Below are positions 1 to 6,679 of a stretch of DNA of 11,268 nt, piece by piece. This stretch comes from an uncultured Kangiella sp. (GTDB taxonomy: Bacteria > Pseudomonadota > Gammaproteobacteria > Enterobacterales > DSM-103792). Both the position numbers and the translations under genes were made by a program. The stretch is from positions 1-11,268 of the forward strand of contig CAMLNB010000113.1 in assembly GCA_946481205.1 (NCBI GenBank). The letters are read 5' to 3'. Every line of letters begins with the position of its first letter. Position 1 is the stretch's first letter. The notes under the pieces are model-generated. The model was not told where the DNA came from. It worked only from the letters and a program-made list of their open reading frames with translations, and did no database searches.

Positions 1-828
1 CTGCAAGCCGACGGTGATGTGGTCGCAATGACCGGTGACGGCGTCAATGATGCGCCAGCGCTGCGCGCTGCTGATATCGGCGTTGCCATGGGTGGTCGTG
101 GCACCGATGTCGCGCGCGAAGCCGCCGCGATTGTGCTGACCGATGACAATTTCCGCTCGATTGTTGATGCCGTGCAGTCCGGCCGGCGCATCTTTCAGAA
201 TCTGCGCCGTGCGACTCAGTACATCATCGGGGTACACGTACCCATCGCTGGCCTGTGCTTGCTGCCGTTGTGGTTCGGCTGGCCGCTGTTGCTGCTGCCG
301 GCCCATATCGCCTTTCTCGAACTGATCATCGATCCCGCCTGTTCGATTGCCTTTGAAGCTGAACCCGGCGATGAACGCTTGATGCGGGAACCACCACGGC
401 AACGCCACACGCCGTTGCTCAGTCGTGGTCGGCTGTTGCGCGCGCTGTTCGAGGGCGCACTGGTGTTGCTGGCTGTGATAGGTTTGACCGCCGTCGCTAC
501 CGCGGCTGGTTTGCCGGAAGCTGAGTTGCGCGCCTTGAGTTTCAGTTTGCTGGTGCTCGGCAATCTGGCGCTGATACTGGCCAATCGCAGCAGCAGTCGG
601 CGCGTGCTGAGTTTGCGCCACGCCGACAATCCCGCCTTGTGGTGGATTGCCGCCGGCACGCTGCTGGCATTGCTGGCAACGATGACGGTGCCAATGCTGC
701 AATCGACCTTTCGTGTCGCGCTGCCGAGTCTGGAATGGTGGGCCGTGCTGGTCGTCACGGCGTTGCTGCTGTTGGTGCTGTTCTTCCGTTTGAACCGTGC
801 GCCGCCGCACCCGGATCCAGCTAAGTGA
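1..828 (+). CDS. Cation-translocating P-type ATPase, C-terminal part (5' end outside window)
   Basis: The frame is open from base 1 and stops with TGA at 826-828, giving 275 residues of a protein that begins before the window. Near its start is the P-domain hinge motif TGDGVNDAP (about residues 11-19), diagnostic of P-type ATPases, followed by the usual AADIGVAMG stretch. Six hydrophobic segments follow, matching M5-M10 of the P2-type (Ca2+/Mg2+/H+-like) architecture, and there is a short charged C-terminus. Such pumps use ATP, through an Asp-phosphate intermediate, to move cations across the inner membrane. The M6 region reads ELIIDPACS: it keeps an Asp where SERCA has D800, but has Glu and Ile where SERCA has N796 and T799. 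The ion is therefore not obvious. The phosphorylation motif DKTGT, the M4 PEGLP-like motif and the N-domain lie outside the window, so the exact subfamily cannot be assigned. Confidence 0.93.
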   Translation: MQADGDVVAMTGDGVNDAPALRAADIGVAMGGRGTDVAREAAAIVLTDDNFRSIVDAVQSGRRIFQNLRRATQYIIGVHVPIAGLCLLPLWFGWPLLLLPAHIAFLELIIDPACSIAFEAEPGDERLMREPPRQRHTPLLSRGRLLRALFEGALVLLAVIGLTAVATAAGLPEAELRALSFSLLVLGNLALILANRSSSRRVLSLRHADNPALWWIAAGTLLALLATMTVPMLQSTFRVALPSLEWWAVLVVTALLLLVLFFRLNRAPPHPDPAK

Positions 829-895
829 AACTTATTCGTATCGCCTGAGACGGGTTTGAAACAACGCCTAATGCGGGCATTCGTGTCAGCGACGC
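829..895. other. Convergent intergenic spacer between P-type ATPase and uup
   Basis: This is a 67-base gap between two genes that end towards each other. It holds only a short inverted repeat, AATGC-GG-GCATT (870-881), with no T-run on either side. I see no convincing intrinsic terminator. Confidence 0.5.
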
Positions 896-2800
896 TCAAG
901 CACCGGCATCAAGCATTTCCCAGCGCGCATACGCCTGCTGCAGTTCGGCATCAAGTGCGGCCAGTTTGCTGGTCAACGCTGCGGCCTCACTGGCGCGCTC
1001 GCGGTAGATGGCCGGATCGGCCAGCTGCTGTTGCAGCGCAGCCTGCTCTGCTTCCAGTTGTTCGATTTTCGCTGGCAACAGATCGAGCTCGCGCTGATCC
1101 TTGTAACTGAGCTTTTTCTTGGCGGGTTCGGCTTTGACAGCTGGCTTGTTCGCCTCACTTTTGTTGTCGCTGAGCGTGGGCTTGCCGCTGTCCTTGCGTG
1201 ACTCATCACGCCGGGTCGGCCGCTGGCGCAACCAGTCCTGATAGCCGCCGACGTATTCCCGAACGACGCCATCGTCTTCAAACGCGATCACCGAGGTCGC
1301 GACATTGTCGACGAATTCACGGTCGTGGCTGATCAGCAGCAGCGTACCTTTGTAATCGATCAGCAACTCTTCGAGCAGCTCCAGCGTCTCGACGTCAAGA
1401 TCGTTGGTCGGTTCGTCGAGCACCAGCACGTTGCAAGGTTTGGTGAACAGCTTGGCCAGCAGCAAGCGGTTGCGCTCGCCCCCGGATAGTGCTTTGACCG
1501 GCGAGCGCGAGCGTGCCGGCGGAAACAGGAAATCCTGCAGATAACTCAGTACATGCCGGCGCTCGCCGTTGATGTCGAGAAAGTCGGCGCCCTCACCGAC
1601 GTTATCGAGCACGGTTTTTTCTTCATCGAGCGCATTGCGCAGCTGATCGAAATAGGCCACTTCCAGTTTGGTGCCGATGCGCACACTGCCAGCGGTGGGC
1701 TCCAGCTGACCGAGCAGCAAGCGCAGCAAGGTGGTTTTGCCAACCCCGTTGTCGCCGAGGATCGCGATCTTGTCGCTGCGCTCAACCAGCAGATTCAGAT
1801 CTTTGACGATGGTTTTTGGCCAGCTGCCGTCGGCACTGGCGTAGGCATAGGTCAGGTTTTCGGTTTCGATGACGATCTTGCCGGATTTTTCTGCGCTCTG
1901 AATCGTCAGCGCGACATTGCCTTTGCGCTCACGGCGCTGGGCGCGTTCTTCGCGCAGCGCCTTGAGGGCGCGCACCCGGCCTTCGTTGCGGGTGCGACGG
2001 GCCTTGATGCCTTGTCGGATCCAGACTTCTTCGGCCGCAAGCTTTTTGTCGAACTCGGCATTGCCGCGTTCTTCGGCATGCAAGATCTCTTGTTTGCGGC
2101 GCAGATAGTTTTGGAAATCGCCGGGGAAATCGCGCAGCGTACCGCGATCCAATTCCCAGATTCGGGTCGCCAGTGCCTGCAGGAACGAGCGGTCGTGCGT
2201 GATGAAAATCAGCGTGCCGTTCCAGTCGCGCAGGAACTGTTCCAGCCATTCAATCGAGCGAACATCGAGGTGGTTGGTCGGTTCGTCGAGCAACAAGATA
2301 TCCGGCTCGGTCAGTAGCGCCCTTGCCAGCAGCACACGCCGTTTCAAACCACCGGACAGCGCGGCGAAATCGCGTTCGGGATCGAGTTCGAGTCGGGCAA
2401 TCAGCCGGCGGGCATTGCTCTCCAAAGCCCAACCGTTGCCGGCGTCGATGCGCTCGTGCAAACGGGAGAACTCGGCACTGAGCGGATCGCAGTGGTGATA
2501 GCGCACCAGCATTTCAGCCAGCTCACCGGCGCCGGTCAGCACGACATCCAGCACCGAGCCCTGCAATTCCTGCGGCACTTCCTGAGCCATGCTGGCGATG
2601 TTGATGCCAACCTGTTTTTGCAGCTCACCGCTGTCGGCCAGTTGGCTGCCGGCCAGCACCCGGAACAGCGTCGATTTGCCTTCGCCGTTGCGACCGATGA
2701 GCGCAATCCGGTCGCCTTTATCCACGCTGCCATTGACCCGATCCAGCAGTGGCACATGGCCGTAAGCCAGAGAGAGATCGCGCAGGGTCAGCAGAGCCAT
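896..2800 (-). CDS. uup: ABC-F family ATPase Uup
   Basis: A 634-residue soluble protein with two ABC ATPase domains and no membrane segments, almost the length of E. coli Uup (635). Domain 1 has Walker A GRNGEGKST (36-44), signature LSGG (148-151), Walker B ending LLLDEPTN (169-176) and the switch His in THD (H202). Domain 2 has Walker A GDNGVGKTT (349-357), signature LSGGE (438-442), Walker B ending LVLDEPTN (459-466) and H492. The charged helical linker (about 243-290) is the P-site-tRNA-interacting region of ABC-F proteins. A Lys-rich hinge leads to a C-terminal coiled coil (about 565-630), the domain that marks Uup among ABC-F members. Uup acts on ribosomes and has been linked to branched-DNA processing and precise transposon excision. 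ATG 2800-2798 places Walker A at the usual distance; the ribosome binding site is weak. Divergent from the solute-binding gene at 2967. Confidence 0.95.
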   Translation of the reverse strand: MALLTLRDLSLAYGHVPLLDRVNGSVDKGDRIALIGRNGEGKSTLFRVLAGSQLADSGELQKQVGINIASMAQEVPQELQGSVLDVVLTGAGELAEMLVRYHHCDPLSAEFSRLHERIDAGNGWALESNARRLIARLELDPERDFAALSGGLKRRVLLARALLTEPDILLLDEPTNHLDVRSIEWLEQFLRDWNGTLIFITHDRSFLQALATRIWELDRGTLRDFPGDFQNYLRRKQEILHAEERGNAEFDKKLAAEEVWIRQGIKARRTRNEGRVRALKALREERAQRRERKGNVALTIQSAEKSGKIVIETENLTYAYASADGSWPKTIVKDLNLLVERSDKIAILGDNGVGKTTLLRLLLGQLEPTAGSVRIGTKLEVAYFDQLRNALDEEKTVLDNVGEGADFLDINGERRHVLSYLQDFLFPPARSRSPVKALSGGERNRLLLAKLFTKPCNVLVLDEPTNDLDVETLELLEELLIDYKGTLLLISHDREFVDNVATSVIAFEDDGVVREYVGGYQDWLRQRPTRRDESRKDSGKPTLSDNKSEANKPAVKAEPAKKKLSYKDQRELDLLPAKIEQLEAEQAALQQQLADPAIYRERASEAAALTSKLAALDAELQQAYARWEMLDAGA

Positions 2801-2836
2801 GGTGGGTTCACGGTGGGAGCAACGGATGGGGCCGCG

Positions 2837-2842
2837 ATTGTA
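2837..2842 (-). promoter_or_regulatory. Candidate -10 element for uup
   Basis: On the minus strand this reads TACAAT, five of six matches to the sigma-70 -10 consensus, and would start transcription about 30 bases before the uup ATG. The region 16-18 bases upstream is AT-rich but has no good TTGACA, so the assignment is tentative. Confidence 0.35.
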
Positions 2843-2952
2843 CGGGACCGGAAAAACGAAAATTGATGCGGTGCGAATTTTCTTTTCGCTGACCGAGGTC
2901 TAGGCTGGAAGCCAGCTTGACTCATGGTCTCGTCGACGCCGGCTGAGTCTTG

Positions 2953-2958
2953 AAGGAG
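2953..2958 (+). promoter_or_regulatory. Shine-Dalgarno that selects the TTG start of the solute-binding protein
   Basis: AAGGAG sits 8 bases before TTG 2967-2969, an ideal spacing. The alternative in-frame GTG at 2958-2960 overlaps the last G of this motif and so could not use it. This argues for the TTG start. Confidence 0.6.
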
Positions 2959-2966
2959 TGTGCCAA

Positions 2967-3842
2967 TTGCGTGGATTGCTGCGGCAGGATCGGTGCTTGG
3001 CTCTCGGTCGATCGCGTGTTTTGGCTCGATTGCCCGTGCTGGCTTGGGCGCTCGTAGTTGGCTGCCTGGCATCGTTGCCGTTGGCCACCGCGGTAGCCGC
3101 CGATGGGCCGGCGCCGATCGAAGTCCGGGTCGGCGGCTACAGCTTCCCACCCTATGTCGATTTTGCCGCCGATGGTGACCCGCATGGTTTCGCGCTGGAT
3201 CTGCTCGCCAGCCTGAACCGGCAGCAGCAGCGCTACTGGTTCCGCTTTGTCGCGACCTCACCGAATCGACGCTACCAGGATTTCGCCACCGGCCGCTTCG
3301 ACATGATGTTGTTCGAGCATCTCAGTTGGGGCTGGGCCAACGAGATGATGGAAGCCTCGCGGCCCTTCCTGCGCGACAGCGATCGCTTTGTCACCGCGGT
3401 TGCTGCCGGTCGCGATCAACAGTACTTCGCCACGCTCGACAACAAGCACATTTTTGCGACCCACGGTTTTCACTATCGCTTTGTCGGCGACGACCCCGAC
3501 CCGGCGGCGCTGGCCAGCCGGTTCCGGCTGGCCCTGCTCGATCCGAAAGCCAGCAGTCTCGACCGTGGCTTGCAGCAGATCGCCCTCGGCCAAGCGGATT
3601 TGATGGTGGTGACCGACAGCTACCTGCAGCACTACTTTCGCCAGCGGCCGGCGATGAGCCAGCAACTGCTGCTGGCGGCCGAGGCCGACAGCGAGTACCT
3701 GCACGGCGCCTTGCTGCGCCGGCAACGGGCGCTGACTGCCGCCGAATTTGATGGACTGATCGCCGGGCTGCGCCAATCGGGCGAACTGCAGCGCCTGGCC
3801 GAGCAATACGGGGTAGGGAGTTTGTTGCTGCCGGCGCCCTGA
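2967..3842 (+). CDS. Exported solute-binding (SBP_bac_3-like) domain protein
   Basis: A 291-residue protein if read from TTG 2967, chosen because AAGGAG ends 8 bases upstream; GTG 2958 would add three residues but overlaps that site. A positively charged N-terminal stretch (1-21) precedes a long hydrophobic segment (about 22-44). Cleavage by signal peptidase I after AVA is likely. A lipobox-like VVGC inside the same segment leaves a lipoprotein form possible. The mature part begins IEVRVGGYSFPPYVDF, then GFALDLLASL and GRFDMMLFE. This is the layout of family-3 periplasmic amino-acid-type binding proteins, with a late segment (LGQADLMVVTDSYL) equivalent to the second-lobe region. No permease or ATPase gene adjoins it, so it may be an orphan binding protein or a sensory partner rather than part of an importer. 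The ligand is unknown. The stop codon lies in the hairpin 3830-3856. Confidence 0.85.
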   Translation: MRGLLRQDRCLALGRSRVLARLPVLAWALVVGCLASLPLATAVAADGPAPIEVRVGGYSFPPYVDFAADGDPHGFALDLLASLNRQQQRYWFRFVATSPNRRYQDFATGRFDMMLFEHLSWGWANEMMEASRPFLRDSDRFVTAVAAGRDQQYFATLDNKHIFATHGFHYRFVGDDPDPAALASRFRLALLDPKASSLDRGLQQIALGQADLMVVTDSYLQHYFRQRPAMSQQLLLAAEADSEYLHGALLRRQRALTAAEFDGLIAGLRQSGELQRLAEQYGVGSLLLPAP

Positions 3843-3856
3843 GGCTGGGCGCCGGC
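3830..3856. other. Perfect 10-bp hairpin with the stop codon in its loop
   Basis: The arms GCCGGCGCCC (3830-3839) and GGGCGCCGGC (3847-3856) are exact reverse complements around a 7-base loop TGAGGCT that starts with the TGA of the solute-binding gene. No T-run follows on either strand, so it is not a classical intrinsic terminator. It also lies about 35 bases past the stop of the minus-strand gene at 3891, so it could act as a shared 3'-end stabiliser or transcription block for both genes. Confidence 0.75.
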
Positions 3857-3890
3857 GTGGTGATCGCGACTGGGTATTCGAAAGCCGGTA

Positions 3891-4295
3891 TCAGGGCATC
3901 CGAATCTTGCCGCCGGCGCCACCGAGGCCGCCCAAACCACCGAAACCGGCCGGTTCCTGGCCCGGGATCACAATCGACGACGCCTGCTGGCGGCGCATTT
4001 CCTGGATTTCTTCCATGGTCTGCAGCAGCGACTGCTTGGCGGCGTCAGCAAATTTTTCGATCGCCTCGTTGAGCGTGCCGGCCTCAATCTCGAACGCCAG
4101 TGGCAGCGCGCCGCCAGGGGTCATCAGCTGGGTCTGGCCGCTGTACAGCACGGCCCGGTTCATGTCGAAACTGCCATCGGTGTTGACCGGGGTCATCACC
4201 CGGATGCTACCGACCCGGCCGTCGGTGTAGACCTCTTCCTTGTACAGGCTGGTGGTGTCGAGGCGCATATCGGGCAGGCGGTCTTCGGGAATCAT
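3891..4295 (-). CDS. Conserved hypothetical protein with Gly-rich C-terminal tail
   Basis: I chose ATG 4295-4293, giving 134 residues. The frame stays open back to 4427, but a candidate extended -10 promoter (4329-4337) lies inside that extension, and the extra residues look like random low-complexity coding. The protein has no signal peptide and no membrane segment, so it is probably cytoplasmic. The core (about 17-70) is a beta-rich stretch with YKEEVYTDGRVGSIRVMTP and YSGQTQLMTPGGALPLAFEI. A helical, charged segment follows (about 74-104: LNEAIEKFADAAKQ to MEEIQEMRRQQ), then SSIVIPG and a flexible tail with repeated GGLGGLGG. I have the impression of related hypothetical proteins in other proteobacteria but cannot name a family or function. 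It is convergent with the solute-binding gene and divergent from the AbgT-type gene. Confidence 0.75.
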   Translation of the reverse strand: MIPEDRLPDMRLDTTSLYKEEVYTDGRVGSIRVMTPVNTDGSFDMNRAVLYSGQTQLMTPGGALPLAFEIEAGTLNEAIEKFADAAKQSLLQTMEEIQEMRRQQASSIVIPGQEPAGFGGLGGLGGAGGKIRMP

Positions 4296-4328
4296 CGTGG
4301 CAGGTCCGGTTCGGAAAAGAAGTGCGCC

Positions 4329-4337
4329 ATTATCCCA
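4329..4337 (-). promoter_or_regulatory. Extended -10 promoter for the hypothetical gene
   Basis: The minus strand reads TGGGATAAT, i.e. TGn plus GATAAT (5/6 to TATAAT). The -35 region is poor, as is usual for extended -10 promoters. The start point would be near 4322, leaving a leader of about 27 bases before ATG 4295. Confidence 0.5.
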
Positions 4338-4384
4338 GTTTGCGGCCACGCCGCGCAGTCTTTCTTGTGTGCCGCCCTTAGCCC

Positions 4385-4396
4385 CCGCCATGGCGG
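4385..4396. promoter_or_regulatory. 12-bp perfect palindrome upstream of the AbgT-type gene
   Basis: CCGCCATGGCGG is an exact palindrome in the divergent spacer, about 85 bases before the transporter start. It could be an operator. No regulator is encoded nearby, so its role is unknown. Confidence 0.35.
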
Positions 4397-4410
4397 TGCA
4401 GACCGATTTG

Positions 4411-4440
4411 GCTTGCCGGGTCGGCAACGGGTCGGCAAGC
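4411..4440 (+). repeat. Tandem 11-mer plus inverted arm upstream of the AbgT-type gene
   Basis: CGGGTCGGCAA occurs twice head to tail (4417-4427 and 4428-4438). The preceding GCTTGCCG (4411-4418) pairs perfectly over 8 bp with CGGCAAGC (4433-4440), or over 6 bp (TTGCCG, 4413-4418) with CGGCAA (4422-4427) in the first copy. Two mutually exclusive hairpins are therefore possible about 38 bases before the start codon. As DNA, the same layout could be a regulator binding site. Confidence 0.6.
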
Positions 4441-4478
4441 TCACGGCCTCGCTTGCACGACTAGGACCAGGACACCGC

Positions 4479-6038
4479 ATGACTGAGCCACTTGCCAACC
4501 AAGGCTGGTTGAACCGGACCTTGAACCGTATCGAAATCATCGGCAACCGCTTGCCCGATCCGGCGATTCTGTTTTTGTTGCTGATGGTGCTGGTCTGGCT
4601 GCTGTCGTGGTGGCTGTCTGGCGTCCGTTTTGACGAGGTCGACCCGCGCACCGGCGAAGCGATTGCCGTCAAGAACATGCTGGCCGGCGGTTCGCTGACC
4701 GAATTCATGGCGCAGCTGGTGCGCACCTTCGTGAGCTTCCCGCCGCTCGGCGTCGTGCTGGTCGCCATGCTGGGTCTCGGTGTTGCCGAGTACACCGGCT
4801 TCATCAACGCTGGCTTGCGCGCCATTCTGGCGGTCACACCGAAGCTGTTGCTGACACCGGTTCTGGTCGCGGTCGGCGTGCTCAGTCATGTCGCGGTGGA
4901 TGCCGGTTATGTTTTGGTGATTCCACTTGGCGGCATCATTTTCTACGCCGCCGGTCGGCATCCGCTGGCCGGCATTGCGGCGGCATTTGCTGGCGTGTCC
5001 GGCGGATTTTCAGCGACGCTGTTTGTACCGTCCAGCCTCGATCCCCTGCTCGCCGGTTTGACGCAAGCGTCAGCGCGTTTGGGTGCTGATGCAGCCGCGG
5101 CCAGTGTTGTGATCAATCCGCTGAACAATTACTTTTTTACCACCGCGTCGACGCTGCTGATCGTACTGCTCGGTTGGGTGTTGACCGACAAATTCATCGA
5201 GCCGCGGCTGAAACAAACCGCTATCGATGGCGATCCGGCCGAGCTGCCGAAAATGGACGCGCTCAGCGACAAAGAACGCAGAGGCCTGCGTTACGCCGGC
5301 GTGTCGATGCTGATCAGCACGGCACTATTGATCGGTTCACTGCTGCCGGCGGATTCGGCCTGGCGCGCTGCCGATGGTTCCCTCGCTGCGGCTGCGGCGC
5401 CGCTGATGCAATCGATCGTCGGGTTGATTTTCTTGTTCTTCTTGATCCCCGGCGTTGTCTACGGCTATGCCGCCGGCAGTGTCAGCACGCATCGCGATAT
5501 CGTCAAAGGCATGAGCAAGTCGATGAGTGGCATGGGCTACTACATCGTGATGGCGTTTTTCTGCGCGCAATTCATTTACGCGTTTGGCCAATCCAATCTC
5601 GGTGCCTTGCTGGCGCTCAAAGGCGCCAATCTGTTGAAAGAATTGCAGCTGCCGATGGCCGTGACCTTGATCGGCATCGTGTTCCTGACGGCAACGATCA
5701 ATCTGGTGGTGGGTTCGGCGTCAGCGAAATGGGCGCTGATCAGCGCGGTGATGGTGCCGATGCTGATGCAGCTCGGCGTGTCGCCGGATCTGACCCAAGC
5801 GGCCTACCGCGTTGGCGACTCCTCGACCAATATCATCACACCACTGATGCCGTACTTTCCGCTGATCGTCGTGTTCTGCCAGAAGTATGTGAAATCGACC
5901 GGCATCGGCACCTTGGTCGCACTGATGCTGCCGTATTCGGTCAGCCTGCTGGTCTGTTGGACGCTGTTCCTGCTCGCCTACTGGGCCTTGGGTTTCCCGC
6001 TCGGCATCGGTGCCAGCTACGTCTATCCGGCGCCCTGA
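4479..6038 (+). CDS. abgT: AbgT-family transporter (p-aminobenzoyl-glutamate uptake / antimetabolite efflux family)
   Basis: A 519-residue inner-membrane protein with many hydrophobic segments, close to E. coli AbgT (508). ATG 4479 is preceded by AGGA at 6 bases; the upstream open frame is not membrane-like and was left out. Family signatures are clear: SSLDPLLAG (185-193), NPLNNYFF (213-220), GSASAKW (412-418) and [17 protein letters not shown] (444-460). Functional residues reported for gonococcal MtrF (S417, W420, P438, R446, D449, P457) align with S415, W418, P436, R444, D447 and P455 at identical spacing. D188 probably corresponds to MtrF D193. Characterised members take up p-aminobenzoyl-glutamate or expel sulfonamides and p-aminobenzoate. 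No abgA or abgB peptidase gene is nearby, so a stand-alone role, perhaps efflux, is plausible but inferred. The 3' end overlaps the yaiI-like gene by 16 nt. Confidence 0.92.
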   Translation: MTEPLANQGWLNRTLNRIEIIGNRLPDPAILFLLLMVLVWLLSWWLSGVRFDEVDPRTGEAIAVKNMLAGGSLTEFMAQLVRTFVSFPPLGVVLVAMLGLGVAEYTGFINAGLRAILAVTPKLLLTPVLVAVGVLSHVAVDAGYVLVIPLGGIIFYAAGRHPLAGIAAAFAGVSGGFSATLFVPSSLDPLLAGLTQASARLGADAAAASVVINPLNNYFFTTASTLLIVLLGWVLTDKFIEPRLKQTAIDGDPAELPKMDALSDKERRGLRYAGVSMLISTALLIGSLLPADSAWRAADGSLAAAAAPLMQSIVGLIFLFFLIPGVVYGYAAGSVSTHRDIVKGMSKSMSGMGYYIVMAFFCAQFIYAFGQSNLGALLALKGANLLKELQLPMAVTLIGIVFLTATINLVVGSASAKWALISAVMVPMLMQLGVSPDLTQAAYRVGDSSTNIITPLMPYFPLIVVFCQKYVKSTGIGTLVALMLPYSVSLLVCWTLFLLAYWALGFPLGIGASYVYPAP

Positions 6039-6496
6039 TCGGCGCCGGGCTTGGGCTGCCGGGCCAGCCAGCGATCAAGCGCATTGGCGAAGCGCATCCG
6101 ATCCTGCTGGCTGAACGGCGCCGGGCCGCCGCTCTGGATGCCGGAAGCCCGCATCGTTTCCATGAAGTCGCGGACATTGAGCCGCTGCCGGACGTTCTCG
6201 GCGGTGTACAACTCGCCGCGCGGGTTCAGCGCGGTGATCTGCTTTGCCACCAGCTCGGCCGCCAGCGGGATGTCCTGGGTCACCACCAGATCGCCCGGCT
6301 GGGCCTGCTGGACGATGTAGTTGTCGGCCGCATCAAAACCGGCTTCAACCTGCACGCAGCGCACCAACGGCGACGGCGGCTTGGCCAGCGCCTGATTGGC
6401 CACCATCACCACCGGCAGCTGGCAGCGCGCCGAGGCCCGGACAATGATGTCTTTGATCACCTTCGGGCAAGCATCGGCATCGATCCACAGCGTCAT
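6023..6496 (-). CDS. yaiI: YaiI/YqxD family protein (UPF0178, DUF188)
   Basis: A 157-residue soluble protein from ATG 6496-6494. An in-frame GTG at 6505 would add three residues, but family members typically begin directly with the sequence seen here, M(T)xWxDADACP. The N-terminal [14 protein letters not shown] contains the conserved acidic pair D5/D7 and the ACP motif. Further on, [12 protein letters not shown] supplies another conserved Asp region, followed by [13 protein letters not shown], and the sequence ends in a variable helical tail ([12 protein letters not shown]). The fold family is related to PIN-like nuclease domains, and the biochemical role is not established. The last 16 bases overlap the AbgT-type gene on the opposite strand; the gene is divergent from the surface-protein gene at 6680. 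Confidence 0.93.
   Translation of the reverse strand: MTLWIDADACPKVIKDIIVRASARCQLPVVMVANQALAKPPSPLVRCVQVEAGFDAADNYIVQQAQPGDLVVTQDIPLAAELVAKQITALNPRGELYTAENVRQRLNVRDFMETMRASGIQSGGPAPFSQQDRMRFANALDRWLARQPKPGADQGAG
6027..6048. other. 8-bp hairpin spanning the convergent abgT/yaiI ends
   Basis: CCGGCGCC (6027-6034) and GGCGCCGG (6041-6048) are perfect reverse complements around the loop CTGATC. The abgT TGA (6036-6038) is inside the loop, and the yaiI stop (6025-6023) abuts the left arm. No T-run follows on either strand. It may shield both 3' ends, but it is not a textbook terminator. Confidence 0.65.
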
Positions 6497-6524
6497 GACC
6501 GACACCCCGAACCGGGCTGCAACG

Positions 6525-6558
6525 GCTCGCGAGCAGCGCTGTCAGCGGCTTTTACAGC
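6525..6558. promoter_or_regulatory. Candidate upstream activator sites for the sigma-54 promoter
   Basis: Two dyads lie at enhancer-like distance: the perfect palindrome GCTCGCGAGC (6525-6534) and GCTGT-N11-ACAGC (6538-6558), about 60-93 bases before the -24 element. Sigma-54 activators bind dyads at roughly this distance. No specific activator can be assigned from sequence alone. Confidence 0.3.
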
Positions 6559-6617
6559 TTTTCCACCGCGGGTCTGAAGCATGGGCATAACTCGTTGATC
6601 TTGAATGGGAAATTTAG

Positions 6618-6634
6618 CTGGCATAGGGATTGCT
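6618..6634 (+). promoter_or_regulatory. Sigma-54 (RpoN) -24/-12 promoter of the surface-protein gene
   Basis: CTGGCATAGGGATTGCT matches YTGGCACGrNNNTTGCW at every conserved position except the CG after TGGCA. The invariant GG and GC have the correct spacing. Transcription would start near 6645, giving a leader of about 35 bases to ATG 6680, which has a good ribosome binding site. Confidence 0.7.
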
Positions 6635-6679
6635 GCTGATCTGCCACAATGTAGTAGGTTTCAGACAAGGGATTGCATC

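Noticed and set aside
1..27. Similar residues at the two window ends (LQADGDVV at the start, GLQADVV at the far end on the minus strand)
   Set aside because: They belong to unrelated families (P-type ATPase and sulfate-binding protein). The shared CTGCAAGCCGA is short and consistent with coincidence, not a repeat or circular join.
1553..2317. A 254-codon open frame on the plus strand opposite uup
   Set aside because: It lies wholly antisense to a gene with full ABC-F motifs. Its sequence shows no domain, and long antisense frames are common in GC-rich genes with this codon use.
2524..2537. GGCGCC-centred palindrome inside uup, similar to the stop-codon hairpins
   Set aside because: It is inside coding sequence of conserved protein, away from any gene end. 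GGCGCC is frequent throughout this GC-rich window, so it does not add to the stop-codon pattern.
5174..6577. A 467-codon plus-strand open frame across abgT and yaiI
   Set aside because: It is the out-of-frame shadow of two well supported genes, rich in Arg and His with no domain, and has no reasonable start or ribosome binding site.
6631..6646. A second sigma-54-like site on the minus strand, pointing to yaiI
   Set aside because: It has TGGCA and a correctly spaced GC, but the -12 box reads CAGCA rather than TTGCA. It overlaps the much better plus-strand site, so I take it as chance.
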